A stretch of 64,000 nt of DNA from NCBI RefSeq assembly GCF_963675165.1, contig NC_087385.1, forward strand, positions 3,596,501 to 3,660,500, given 5' to 3'. Under the pieces are notes generated by a model. The model had not been told where the DNA came from, searched no databases, and saw nothing but the letters and a program-made list of their open reading frames with translations. Source of the stretch: Halichondria panicea. Taxonomy: Eukaryota > Porifera > Demospongiae > Suberitida > Halichondriidae. Shown here piece by piece: positions 10,413-22,810 of this stretch (its first letter is position 1; every line of letters begins with the position of its first letter). Both the position numbers and the translations under genes were made by a program.

Positions 10413-13400
10413 ATGCTAGCTCGTTTTTTGAGGTCCATCCCCTCTAGATCTAGGTGCTGGAGAGCTAGCTCCAGTGATAGTGTCAAGCAGGATCAACTAG
10501 GAATAAAAGGTGCACAGTTTTCACAGTTTTTGTTGTATAATAATACTGTAAAATAAAATAAATTATAATATAAATGTCCATGTTTGATACAATACAATGA
10601 CATGTCTAATAGGTATCCATGATTGTGATACTGATCATGGTATAAGGGGTGAAAGTGATGGCAATCCTGTGGAACCTGATAAACTAGGGAGCAACATTTT
10701 GATGGATAGTTTTGGTCGAAAACACAACTATCTCAGAATATCTCTGACGGAAAGATGCAACCTCAGATGTGAGTTAAAATGCTGTATGGTGCCACATATC
10801 ACATGAGTATGAAGCTTTCCAATACTGGGTATTGCCAGGAAGTTCAGTTAATATTTGTTAACCGTTGTTTCAGGTGAGTACTGTATGCCTGAGGAGGGGG
10901 TGGAACTGTCTCCCTCCAGCGATCTGCTATCAACCAAGGAAATTGAAGTATTGGCTCGTATGTTTGTGTCACAGGGAGTGAACAAAATCAGACTCACGGG
11001 AGGGGAGCCTCTGGTCAGGAAGGATGTAGTGGAGATTGTCCGTAAGTATGTGGTGTGTGTGCTGGGTGTCAGTATATAGCAGAAAACTGAGGAAATATTG
11101 TTTTGGTACTCTTTACTCACTCTTTCATTTTAGGAGTAATGATTCACGTGTTCTTTACTTACAGGAATGCTCAACTCCATCCCTGGTTTAGACTGGATTG
11201 GCATGACAACTAACGGGCTCACCCTCTCCCACAAGGTTCGACAACTGAAGGAGGCTGGGCTCGGAGGACTCAATGTCAGTCTGGACACACTTGTTCCTCA
11301 AAAGTTTGAGTTCATCTCTCGAAGAAGGGGGTGGGAGAAGGTTATGAGGGGAATTGACGATGCACTGAAGCTGGGGTTTTCCTCTCTCAAGGTATGATCT
11401 CTTTTCACCCTTGAGAAGGTCTGCCTGTATGTACATGTATAGTGCTAGCCATTCCTCTGATGGCATGCATGTATATAGAGATACCCTAACACCATACCCT
11501 CGCGAAAGTACGTCTCCTAATAAGCCTACATTTCCCCCAGAAAAGAGTGGCCGTATTTTCGCGAGGGTACGGTACATGCGCTTACCAAAACACAAGGCAT
11601 TCCGAATTCTAATTAAGCAAAATGTTCGATCTGTTTTAGAAACGTGAATGTTGATATTTTGCTACTTACATCTACGTTAAAGCGTATTCTGTAGTCTGCC
11701 TTCTGCCTCAAAGAAATAGTAGTTAGCTGTAGGTTAGCCTCCTTTACAAGGCCTTAGAATACTGACTGCTTGCGTATGCGCAAAATTATTGGATATTTTC
11801 CCTGCATGGAAAGTTTCCCATTAAACTGACATTTTTACCAGAAAAATATCGTCCTGAATAAACAGACAAAGAGTACAAAATATTAATATTAACAGAGCTA
11901 TATAACTAGCTAGCTAGACAGGGTTGTAGGTTTGTTGCAGCAGCTATTTTCTTTCTGATAGAGTCTACATGTAGACTTTCACCAAGGTTAGTATTAGATA
12001 AGCGTGGCCTGTCCATAATATAGGCTAGTTTCATCTTTCACTTCGTTCAGATGATTATCATATCCACACTGTTGCAGGCTGTGAGTCTGTTTGCAGGCTA
12101 AGGGTACTTATTAGAATGCTATCAGCTGGGCTAGAAACCTTCACAATCGAACTTCTATCTACTTCCTTCAATCCACTTCCGTTTGTTTGACGTCATTGTT
12201 TTACTGAGCATATACGATGTTATCCACAAAGTCCTCAGTTTCTGGGAATTATGTGGCGCATGCGCAAACAGTCACTACCAGGAACATCTTCAGTGCGGCC
12301 TGGGATCGAGGCTAGCTGTAGGTATGCTCAGAACGATGATGGAATAATTTTTGTTTATTATGCCTCGGTGCGCTCATATGCACTGAAACCATTATGTTGT
12401 GTGGAACTGGGAACTGTTGTATGCATGTGTTTTTGTCCTGTTATGTAATAGCTTCTATAGGCTTCTAATCACTACTGCAAGTCTTTTTCTCAGATTTTAG
12501 ATGTTTTGATTTTCAAACTATAGCTAAACCATAGCTAATTTTACTTACTTTGAAGACATTTACTATTTAGACTCGTCAGGAGCCCATAAATAAGAGAAGG
12601 AGCGGCTGACTACGGTGATCACGTTTCGTAAGTGGTTATGACCGCATTTCCATATATATGCAGAGTCACTTAAGTGGTTGAATCCCTACATGGGGATTAC
12701 ATTTCGTAATTGCCGGTGAAACCGCACTTCCTTGTATGGAAGCGACTAAGTGCTTGCAAACCGCAGCCCTGTATTGCGTATAACACGTGTTACTGATCCC
12801 CGAGTATACGTTGAAGTTAGCCGCTCTTTCTCTTATTTATGGGCTCCTGGACTCATGTAGCAGAACGCAACTTTGCCATTCTACTTAGTACTTACACTAG
12901 AGCTAGCTATTGGTAGTTGCAATAGCGAGGAAAACTGCGAAGTTCCACTCCCAATACAGGGAGTATTAATTTTTTTCTAGTTGACATTTGTCAGACCGTG
13001 CTGCAAAATGATCGGTCATTGACTTCGTATACTAAGTCAGCATGCTATCTCAAATTCCTTACCACTGGAGCAAACTGTCCTCCAGGAGTCCACTTGACCC
13101 CGGAGCGCATGCGCTAATAATCCAGTTTCTACGGTATAGCACTGCTTTAAACTGCTATTAACTTTTCTTACACGTGGCAGATTAATTTTTATTCTATATA
13201 GTGCTCATGTTCTATGTTATCTAGCCAACTCAGCATATTTGGTCGGTCAATAGTGTCCGCTCAAGCTGACAGTTCAGTATAGTAGATTATGAGCATAGAA
13301 GTGAAGTAACAGGAGTAATACAATTAAAGTAGACTAGCTAGAGGTATGCTGAGATGTAGCCTCCTTCGCAGCCTCTCCTTTTTCTGTTCTTTGTCACACA

Positions 13401-16400
13401 GGTCAATAAGATAAAATACGGTAAAAATTGGAGGAACAAAGAAAGAAAGAACGAACCGTCCAAGAAAAAGGAGAGCCTGCCTCGCTAAGTCGCGTGACGT
13501 GGCACAGTGAAAATGAGCATGGGCTTTCAGCAGATGGGCAGAGCCTGACAGGCAACAAAGCCACAGGATGCCTACGCATTGCAGACTCACTTATAAAAGC
13601 TCTAGCCGACAGACGTAGACGTCGACATGGCTTACCTAGCATATAAAGACTAAAGTTTAAGTCTATCCTTGAGCCTAGCCTCAAGTTGAGGCTTGAGTTA
13701 TTATTATTATTATTATGCCTCGAGGCGTAGCCGCACGAGGGATACGACTGTGTGTGTGTCTGTCTGTGTGTCTGTTCCAGCTGTAACTGCTCAACGGTTG
13801 CAATGCGACGAAAGCTAACAGCTTCTATAGGCTTCTAGCCACGTTCTCTTGGATTTTGATTCGTGGATTAGCAAACTAAAGCTTCTTTCTCGAGTTATGG
13901 CTAGTTTGACTCACATTGAAGGCTGTTGCAGTCTCTTCAGAATCTTTCATAGCATCATCTGTTTGCACAAACTTTCTATTCAACATATGAGTTAGCCTTG
14001 CACTAAAGCGCTAGCTTTTTGTTAGCTACAATACTCAGAAAATATCTGTTAAAACAGCTAGCTAGCAGTAGCCATTTGTGAAATTGATCTCTTTGGACAC
14101 ACCCTTTAATTATTCCTATGGATGTAATGCGCATGCGCGCTCATTCCCCATGTGTGAGAAATAATATCCAAGATCCAGATCCAGATCCTCCTGGCAGAAT
14201 CATCTTTGTCTTGAAGACCTGGTAAGCCACAAAACACTACCATATAACAAAATATGCATGTACACAGGTCTTTTCTTCTTACATATTATATACACTGAAC
14301 TACAGATCCTGGAAGAATCAATTTTCTTCTTTCTTGAGGTCCTAGTAAGCCACATAATACAACAATAGATGCATGTAAATAAGTCTTTTCTTCTCAGTGA
14401 CTTTATATAGATAAGTTAACTTTAATATAAAATTCATTATAGAAACTAATATAACACTCTAATACTTTTCAGCGAAAGCAAAAACATGGCGAGAGGCATT
14501 AGCACAGCGCCAGCTTGAACACTAGTTATTGAGCAGTAGTCTAGTCTAGATACATTTATAGATACAGTGCATTTGTGAGAATGACATGACAATGTTGCAA
14601 GGTTGTGACCTCGTGAGTACTGACAGAGTGAGACTAATTTGTGTGCATGAGACAGTTTCCACAGAGGCACAAGCACTAATGTCGAATGTTCCCTTAGTTC
14701 GATACATGTAATAGATTGTATTGATGATGTTAGATCGATAGGGTCCAGTCAATTCCATAGTCGTGCAATCCTATTGTAGTAGTTTTAGAGGTTCTGCTCC
14801 TTTTGGAAACTTTATGGCAGTAGAACCAGCTCTATAGTGGATGCGGAAATAATACCTGAAAGATAAGCACTCAGGGTCTACATTGTCTGCTGTAATTTGA
14901 GACACTCGAATAGGAGCGTTAATCGAATGTGAGGTCTTGAAGCTCAAACAATAGAGAGAGTGGGAGCATATTGAGTTTGATAAGGCGAGTCTTGTAGTCT
15001 GTAGTTCTGCTGTAATTATCCGAGGATAAAATTGGTTGCCCTTGCCCTTCTAATTTGGATAGTGTGATTTACCAGGGCAATCTATAGCTTCTTCTTTATA
15101 TGACTTGGACTAAAACATTCCTTCTGATGACATGAAGGGATCTGTAGGATTTTTCAATGTTGGCATGTCAGAAGTAGTTGTCTAGGATCTGGGATAGGTT
15201 CCTTCTTTGCCCAGGTCCAAGGGCTATTATCAGATACAGTAGTACTCTAGCCTTTCATGCTTCATCTTGTAGAGCTAACTTAGTAAAAGTCTACATACTG
15301 TTCTGTAGCTAGCTAGCTTCACACACTGCTTTGCCTCTAGTTCCTGGTAAATACGCTCCAAGTACTGTGTCATAGTGTGTGGGAGGACACAGATATTGCG
15401 GTTTACTCTTGCCCACGCTCAATTAAATTTGGCTACGTCAGTAGCAGATCACCAGACTTAGCGGGGCAGGCTCTCCTTTTTCTTGGACGGTTTGTTCTTT
15501 CTTTCTTTGTTCCTCCAATTCTTACCTGTGTGACAAAGAACAGAAAAAGGAGAGGCTGCGAAGGAGGCTAGCTGAGATGCACTGTAAAGAATTAGCCTGG
15601 AGTCTTAGAAATATGGCAAAGAAGCAACAACTCCACAATCATAATTCTAGCTTTCTTGCTTTCTACTCTAGGGATCCTTTTCCATTGTTCCTGGTATGGG
15701 ATCATCACTATCTGGGATCACGATCCTTGAGCAGCTGTAGCAGTCTACACACATGCATACACACACACAAACACACTACCATATACAGAGAGTCCTAATC
15801 CGGTCCTATACTTATTAGACTGCCTCATCTTCCAGAACTCTATCAGTCTCGTAAGCCACGCCCCTTCACTCGAAGAAGGGTCTGGCAACAGTGTGCATGT
15901 GGAGTTGTCCCCTGCGCCAGGATCTTGCCACTGCCAATCAGATACATGTAGTAGATTTGTAAAACGTCATTATCAATCCACTCATATCATAAAACCACAC
16001 CCACATGATGTCATGGATTAGCATATATGGATAATAGGAGTCTGACATGCGTGCATGAATCACTACAAGTTTAGTACATTGATGTCATTGCGGATCCAGG
16101 AATGTTAAGAGGGAGGTTCCAAAACAGTTAATTTTATAAAAAAATAAGGTCATCACTTTTCCTAAGCAATGAGCATGCGCATTAGAGAGCCCTGCCCACA
16201 TATCAATTATGAAATCAGCCTAGTAACTCGGATCACGATCATTCAAGCTGAGTTGCTAGCTTGGTAAGTTGATCTCCAGTGTGTTCTTATGTGAAAGGGG
16301 GGTTCCATGGAACCTGTCTGGATCCGCCATTGCGTCCAGGCCACAATGCACTGAACTTGTAGTGATTCGTGCACGCATGTTGGACCTCCTCTGGGATAGG

Positions 16401-19400
16401 CTGAGCAGCTAATCTGTCACGCCCACTGTTGAAGAATGAAATTCACTTCACATGCACACTGTTACCAGAGCCTAGTTAGGCGTGGCTCGACCGTCCCTGA
16501 CGGGAGGTCAGATTGCAAGCCTATCTGGGATTTGTTCTAGCCCTATCGGATTGCAGCATTTTTCACGTGCAGCCACGCCCAACTAGATCATACTGTTAAA
16601 CAATAGTCCATGTGTGGATAATTATTCTTAAGCTGGTAAAGGGTAGAAATACAGAGGTACTGAAACAAACCTTTGCATTATAATTGTCACACAATTGCGC
16701 TACAATTTACCAAATACAGTAGAACCTCGCTATTCCAGACCCCTTTAGTCCGAAACCAGAGGAGGTCGGACATTACTTGAACTTTCACTAATTATGATCT
16801 TTTAAAGACATTCCAGGTCAAATTGCTTTTCGTTTTTTAGTAGAACATGACTGGATCTAGGCGGATCTAGCTAGTATGGGTATTATGTGCTGATAAGGGT
16901 TAGGTCCAGTAAAATCATAGACACCAAAAACAACTAGCTGTCAACAGATTCAGCGACAGAAGCCGTGCAGAAATATTGTCTCATGAATCAGTCGCCCTCT
17001 ATAACATAGACTCGTGATTAGGCCGCCCAACATTTAGAGGGCTGCTGAAATAGAGACTACAGAGAAGTACAGTAGACGCTACTGCTGAGTCAGCAAAAAC
17101 GAAAAGCAATTTGGCCTGGAATGTCATTAAAAGGTCATGATTAGTGAAAGTTCAAGTGATGTCCGAAACCTCGCAAATCCAAACAAAATGGCAAACTGAA
17201 AAGAGGATGCGCAATCTAGCTGAATCAGCAATAATTATATTAATAAACTGCTCAATACCTCGCCCAAAATAATGGCCACCGCAAAGAAGACGAAGAGAGA
17301 GCTTACAAAACTCACTGTATTGATCCGTTAATCCGGAAATTTCATGTATTCGGATGGGGTCTGTTCCGGCTCTATTCGGATTAGCGAGGTTCTACTGTAG
17401 TCTGGCTCCCCAACTGATCGTAAATTTATGCATTAGACTTAGACATAACAATTATCCTATTGTACGGGTATACCAGCTTGTATATATTTGCGAAGTAGTG
17501 CTGTACCTCACTCAAACTATGCCAATAACTCTAATCCATTTTGTTTTTGTTTTTTTGGCATGCATCCTATACTAATTTTAGCAAGGATTTTCCCTGGGTA
17601 TCCCCCTTTAGTGTGTCTAGGATGTCCCTGGGTTTTTCTACAGTATAATTGTGGCTGTACATATACTATGTTAATTTGTATAGGTTAGGATAACAATACA
17701 CATTGTAGGGTTTCATAATATGAAATAGATCCAAGCTGCTGTGCGAACACTCCTTATATTATATGTTGTCTCCTCTGCAAACATGTCGCCACATCGCACA
17801 CGCTAACATACCTGTAGGTGAACTGTGTGGTCATGAAAGGACTGAATGATGACGAGATTTGTGATTTTGTGGCTTTCACTGAAACCAAGGTATGAATTAG
17901 TTCGTAGGTTGAACGATTGCTACATTTATGTGCTACATGTATATACGTTCATGTTTTGTATGATTTAGTCCGGCCATTAACATCTTGAAACTCTGTATAT
18001 TTACACAGCCAGTAGACGTGAGATTCATAGAGTACATGCCTTTCGACGGTAATCGTTGGAACCTGGCTAAGTTTGTGCCGTACCGTTCCATGCTGACCAG
18101 AGTGCTTGCTCAGTGGCCGAACCTGGAAAGACTAGAAGACAAAAAGAATGACACATCAAAGGTAATAAATGAGGCAGCAGTACAATGAGTTGTACTATAA
18201 TTATTACAGACATCTGTTCAGTCGCATTGATACATTTACAGTACATTATGTACAAGGACTGTTAATTAAATGACATGTAATCCACAAGGATCTGCTTTGT
18301 TCGTTGATGATTTTCAAATTCATTTCAGGCATACAAAGTACCTGCGTTTGCGGGACAGATAGGTTTCATCACCTCAATGAGTCAGCAATTTTGTGGCACT
18401 TGTAATCGGATCAGATTGACCGCTGATGGAAACCTAAAGGTGTGTGTATGGTGTGTGTATTGGGTGCGGGTACATTTACAATAGGTGTGTGTTCATCAGA
18501 AGTACATATACAGTTTTGCGTGTATGGGCACGTTACTATAATTACATAATACATAATTATACATGACATGTTTTTGATTCATATCAGATGATTAGCATTG
18601 CAATATCTATCCCTTGTACTCCGCTAGTGATTTGGTTGACAGAGTCCAAGTTTGGCATCTAACATTTTAGTCTCGGGGAATTAAGCCTGTCCAGTTTTGT
18701 TCTGGCCTCTTGTACTGTTCAAAGATTACATAAACACAAGTATCACGTTCCTCTGTTTTGATGCAGGTATGCTTGTTTGGTCCAGTGGAGGTGTCCCTGA
18801 GAGATGCACTGAGGGGTGGGGCTACTCAGGAGGAGCTGCTGGACATTGTGGGCATGGCAGTCGGTAACAAGAAGAAACATCATGCAGGTGGGTGCCTGCT
18901 GCATGTGTGTGAGATCCAAGTAGCTGGCGAAAGCATTCCATTCCACCAACACATGCAGAATTAGGTGTTCCTTTTGTTGGAGACACTTCAACCATCATTT
19001 CTATTCCTGCAATCATCGGCTATTTTTTATCCTATGCAGGAATGCTGAATCTGCAAAAGATGAAAAACAGGCCAATGATACTCATCGGTGGGTGATACCA
19101 CTTTACTTGTCTTTGTAAGTCGGCATTACACCCATGTCAACATCAACGCCAAAAAGTGTATAAGTCATATCTACAGATTAGTCTTAAATAGTACTGCAAT
19201 AACATCTCCCAAATTTCTTTGTTTCATTGTGCAGGTGTGTTTGCTGTAACTGTAAGTAGAATGTCAAATCAAGTTTCAAATTATTTATTTTCTGCAAATT
19301 TCTGCACAAGCACCAGTAATTATGATAAATTACCTCGAAAGACTACACACACCACCAAAAGCACAAGTAACCGTGACAATGAAAACAATGATACCACAAT

Positions 19401-19878
19401 CCATAGATTGACACACGTCGATCACCATGGCAATGCCACGATGGTCAACGTCGGCTCGAAATTTGTTACCCATCGAAAGGCTGTGGCCAGTGGAAAGATC
19501 ACTTTGTCTTCAGAAGCATTCAAGCTAGTCCTTGACAACCAATTGAGCAAGAAAGGCTCGGTGTTAAATGTTGCTCAAATTGCAGGATTAATGGCTGCCA
19601 AGCAGACTGCCAATCTCATCCCCTTATGCCACAACATTCCACTGAGCAACGTCTCGTTAAAATTTGAACCTTGTGATTCGGACTGTACTGTGACGATATA
19701 CTCGAGCGTAGAGTGTGTGGGTGTGACTGGAGTGGAGATGGAGGCTCTCACAGCTGTTTCTGTGGCATTGCTAACGATATACGATATGACTAAGGCTGTA
19801 GCGAAAGATCATGTGATCTCCGACATTCAATTGGAGGAGAAAGAAGGAGGAGCTTCAGGAAAATTTAGACGTACATGA
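10413..19878 (+). CDS. MOCS1: MOCS1, molybdenum cofactor biosynthesis protein (MOCS1A-MOCS1B)
   Basis: Catalyses the first step of molybdenum cofactor synthesis, GTP to cyclic pyranopterin monophosphate, in mitochondria. Exons: 10413-10509, 10613-10768, 10874-11041, 11165-11391, 17818-17889, 18009-18161, 18329-18439, 18767-18887, 19040-19087, 19235-19878 (598 residues if fully spliced; human fusion about 636). Exon 1 reads like a mitochondrial presequence ([16 protein letters not shown]). MOCS1A is radical SAM: CNLRCEYC gives cluster cysteines 81, 85 and 88; TGGEPL follows; the second cluster is CGTC with C313, C316 and C330. MOCS1B (MoaC-like) has [14 protein letters not shown] and [10 protein letters not shown]. 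Retention of the last intron ends MOCS1A after IGG (see the next entry). Exon 1 is inferred from phase and composition only. The rest is secure. Confidence 0.93.
11491..11573. mobile_element. Small hairpin element with CCCTCGCGAAA arms
   Basis: ACCATACCCTCGCGAAA at the left and TTTTCGCGAGGGTACGGT at the right form an imperfect inverted repeat about 83 bp apart. It is non-coding and MITE-like. Confidence 0.65.
12577..12849. mobile_element. MITE with about 31-bp terminal inverted repeats
   Basis: The ends read CAGGAGCCCATAAATAAGAG and its complement, with about one mismatch over some 31 bp per arm; total 273 bp. The flanks both contain GACTC, a possible degenerate target duplication. There is no ORF. 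Confidence 0.85.
13357..15570. mobile_element. Composite with about 115-135-bp terminal inverted repeats
   Basis: Arm 13357-13491 is nearly identical to the reverse complement of 15455-15570. The left arm has about 20 extra bases. Apparent ORFs in the arms are mirror images of each other and not genes. The interior includes a GAGGCGTAGCCGCACGAGG hairpin, an ATT run and CT/GT-rich repeats related to those at 30430-30560. It could be one foldback transposon or two inverted insertions. Confidence 0.7.
16717..17397. mobile_element. Non-autonomous pogo/Tigger-like TIR element, copy 2
   Basis: CAGTAGAACCTCGCTATTCC begins the element and GGTTCTACTG ends it, with TA flanking both ends; 681 bp. Interior segments match copy 1 (6740-7153) in reverse orientation, including the ATTCGGATGGGGTCTG region. 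No transposase is seen. Confidence 0.8.
19040..19095 (+). other. MOCS1: Alternative MOCS1A ending with double glycine and stop
   Basis: Exon 9 can splice at 19087 (ATCG|GTGGGT) to join MOCS1B in frame. If unspliced, it reads on through the donor as Ile-Gly-Gly-stop (TGA 19093-19095), giving a 386-residue MOCS1A with the C-terminal Gly-Gly needed for catalysis in the family. Human MOCS1A is about 385 residues. The donor site and the GG-stop codons are therefore the same bases. Confidence 0.85.
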
Positions 19879-20269
19879 CTAACTTTTTGCTGACAAAATA
19901 TCATTGTTTTACACAAATCATGTATAAGCACATAAACAACAAAACTGCATGAAAAGATTAGCTACTAACGTGCATCTATATAAACTTACTATATACACTA
20001 TTGAACCACTTATATACTCACAATAAAAAATGTAAAAAAAGTTTGCCCCTAGATAGGTTATAATTTTATTACATTTATCCACAGAAGCAGAAATGAATAT
20101 TAGAGAGTGCCAATGAATATGCAATCTTTTGGAGAAACAAATTTTTAGTTGTCATAATGACATAATACTTGTCACCTATACATTGTAAATGCATTGAGCC
20201 CACTATAATGCTCAGTTTTGCTTGTGGATGAACGTAACAGTAAAACAGGTCCTAGGGGCGAGGCCTTTT
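19879..20269. other. Convergent spacer between MOCS1 and the first TRAF gene
   Basis: AT-rich 3' UTR sequence of two converging genes. No further gene is visible. Confidence 0.5.
20022..20027 (+). promoter_or_regulatory. Probable poly(A) signal of MOCS1
   Basis: AATAAA 144 bases after the MOCS1 stop. On the other strand an AATAAA (20070-20065) could serve the converging TRAF gene, so the two 3' UTRs meet within about 50 bp. Confidence 0.5.
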
Positions 20270-22797
20270 TTAGTAAATAGCTAAACCACTCAGGTCCACC
20301 TGAGCTTTTATGTAGATAGTGTTTCCTTTCGTAAAGTTCTCATCTTGAAGAACTGATTGCTTTGCAAATTTGGGAAATCCACTAGCGATGTTCATTTCGT
20401 TCTCCGGCTGTTGAAACGAAGGTGAATTGAGGTCAGGTGCAAATGCTTCAGTGATGCTAGCACTCGGGTTGTTTTGGTTGATGAGTGTGAACCTCACAGA
20501 TTGCTTGAAGGGCCACTGTAGAAGGTTGTCATGCTCAGACTTCATGAGAACAAAGAACACTGAGATGTGAGTACCTTTTCCAATGCCATCTCCATTCAAG
20601 TACACTCGAGTGCAAATACGATACCCCTGTGGACTCGTGAAGTAAGGCGGGCTGTAAATGCTCACTGTACGACGATCAATTGCCTCTCGGTACCTCCTCC
20701 TGATGTCTGGAATCTTCCAAACAAAGCTGCCATTCGTAGTACGTACATCAAGGATGTCCTGCCTTAGCCTTAGTTCATCAACAACAATAGTCTGCTGGGT
20801 CACACTCTCTTGAAGAATCTGCACATTCTGGCTAAGTTGCCTAATCTGGATTGTGTTGGTCTCACTGCTTTCTACAACATTGGCTAGTTGCCTGGATGAG
20901 ACACTAGATCCACCATCAACCATTACACGCTGACCAAATGACCTTACACTGGGAGATCCCTTGGACTTGATCTTCTTGGAGTCAACTCTACCGTCGGTCT
21001 CTACGCTATCTAGGAGCTCATGGCCATGGCGAACAGTCATTTCCAAGTTTCTGAGCCTGTCATCTAGTTTCGTGATCATATCGTCTTTCTCTGCAATAAG
21101 CTTATCTTTAGCTTTCATCTCCTCGTCCTTTTTCTTTATGACCTCCAACAACTCACTTCTATCGGCACCCAGAGTATCCACTTTCTCCCAAAGGACAGCC
21201 ATTTTCTCGAACATCATCAGTGTGTGCTGTTGTACATGCTGACCCATGGAAACTTTCTTTCCCTACAATAGTGTACAATACCATTTGCAGTCAGTGCATG
21301 CACCATTATATGGATACTTTCTCTCCTTACAATAGTGTACAATACCAGTTGCAGTCAGTGCATGCACAATCCTTGAGCAATAATTAATGCACTACTTGTG
21401 TATTGTGAATTGTGTGATAATGATTTTGCACGTTGTACAATACAGTGACAAACGCATTATTCAGTTTGTCAGATATGAATACTGTGCGACGACTAGGTGT
21501 ACGTTATAGCGAACAATAGAAAGCAAACACAGAACATAAGCGACATCTGAAGCTGTTAGTACCTTGAATCTACAGCCAGTTATCTGTTGAACTGGACAGT
21601 CCATTTCATACTCAGTACAATCATCTTCAACATGCTGTTGAAACTGTGTAGAAAACAAACATAAAACCAATGGCAATGTGAGAATGTATATTATTGTATT
21701 AAAAACCATGAACACAGAAGTAGTCATTTCACAATAGGCGAGTATAAAATAATACATGCACTTTTGACTTACATCACCCCGTCTTGGTAGGTTTGTATAA
21801 CAATAGTCACACACAACAGGATACTCTTGACAAACACTCTTCTGATGTTCTTCTACTTCATCTTTTGTAACCATTGAAGTACAATACGAGCAAGCAATAG
21901 TTTTCTTCTGGCACTCTCCAGAATGCTGATCCTTTAGGGACCTTGGAAATGCTTTACCACAGCCTAGTTCACACGGTGTTGTTGCATTCCGACATTGAAG
22001 CCTCATGTGATCCTGTATAATCAATCAATAGCAACCACTAAAAAGGAAATTCATGCCAAGCCAGGTGCATAATTTGGGGAGATCCCTGGGACTACCCCCA
22101 ATAATTCTTATCCCCAGGTGCTACACCTAAAGTTGCATGAATCTAGTTGCCACACACACCTACATGTATGTCTATAAAAATGCTTTATGTCACAACATAA
22201 TTATGTCAGAACACTGCAAGGACAGACTCAGCCAAAACACACCTCTGCTTCCACTAACAGACCCTTCCAGCCACACATCAGAGGGCAGTCAACTTGCAGA
22301 CGATTGATTTCTTTTATACACCCTTTGTCTTTTCGAACCTATGAAATGATTATGAATCAAACAGAAACAGTAAGAGAATTTGCTGCTCATACAGACATCA
22401 TGTCACTATCACTTACATGCTTCTTGGCAAAAGCTGTTGAATCCACTGGACACTGCAGTGCACTACGGAAATACAAAGTTATAATTATGATTGCTGTAGT
22501 GGTGAGAAAATAGCATAATTTATACCTATACACGTACACATACCTGTCATTAGCTAGCATTGAGTCAATGCACACAGCACAGAATCTACAGCCACAAGTG
22601 ATGAGCTGCACTGGCTCGCGAAGAATCTTCATGCACTTGGGGCACTCGAGGGTAGCAATGTCTGATCTCCTCATCTCGCCTCCGGACGGATGGTAAACAG
22701 TAGTATTTGAAACATCGAATCCTTCACTTGAGTGTATCGATACTTCTCCTGGCTCTGGCTCATGATCACTTGAAACGAATTCTTGATTTGTGGCCAT
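20270..22797 (-). CDS. TRAF family adaptor (RING, TRAF zinc fingers, coiled coil, MATH)
   Basis: TNF-receptor-associated-factor-like signalling adaptor and possible E3 ligase. Six exons (high-low): 22797-22544, 22462-22417, 22338-22243, 22012-21773, 21643-21563, 21262-20270; 569 residues, complete. Order: RING at residues 52-93; TRAF-type zinc fingers about 105-235 (CELGCG, CSYC, CDYC); a charged coiled coil about 245-340; MATH/TRAF-C 417-569 (SFVWKIPDIRRR, YSPPYFTSPQGYR, HISVFFVLMKSE). RING ligands are C52, C55, C68, C73, C76, C90 and D93, but the usual histidine of CGHRFC is Cys70 (CGCRFC). The zinc-finger number resembles TRAF2/3/5/6 more than TRAF1. I cannot assign a vertebrate subtype. 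It converges with MOCS1 and diverges from a second TRAF gene. Confidence 0.93.
21248..21368. repeat. 64-bp-offset tandem duplication at a TRAF splice acceptor
   Basis: Two copies of about 58 bp (21248-21305 and 21311-21368) cover the 5' edge of TRAF exon 6 and its acceptor. The intronic copy has TAAG where the used acceptor has TAG. Confidence 0.8.
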
Positions 22798-22810
22798 TTA
22801 AAAACTTTGA

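Larger units (their letters stand above)
11392..17817 (+). other. MOCS1 intron 4, 6.4 kb, a transposon reservoir
   Basis: This intron is far longer than the others in the gene. It holds the small hairpin at 11491-11573, the TIR element at 12577-12849, the inverted repeats at 13357-15570, the pogo-like element at 16717-17397, and assorted repeats. I find no hidden exon between the phase-0 borders 11391 and 17818, across which the reading ([12 protein letters not shown]) is continuous with the family. Confidence 0.7.

Noticed and set aside
13324-13684. Overlapping ORFs of 72-93 residues in MOCS1 intron 4
   Set aside because: They fall in an inverted-repeat arm and recur in the mirror arm at 15377-15571, so they are transposon sequence.
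17354-17688. Hydrophobic ORFs just before MOCS1 exon 5
   Set aside because: They overlap the end of a transposon and AT-rich intron, with no splice-compatible phase to MOCS1.
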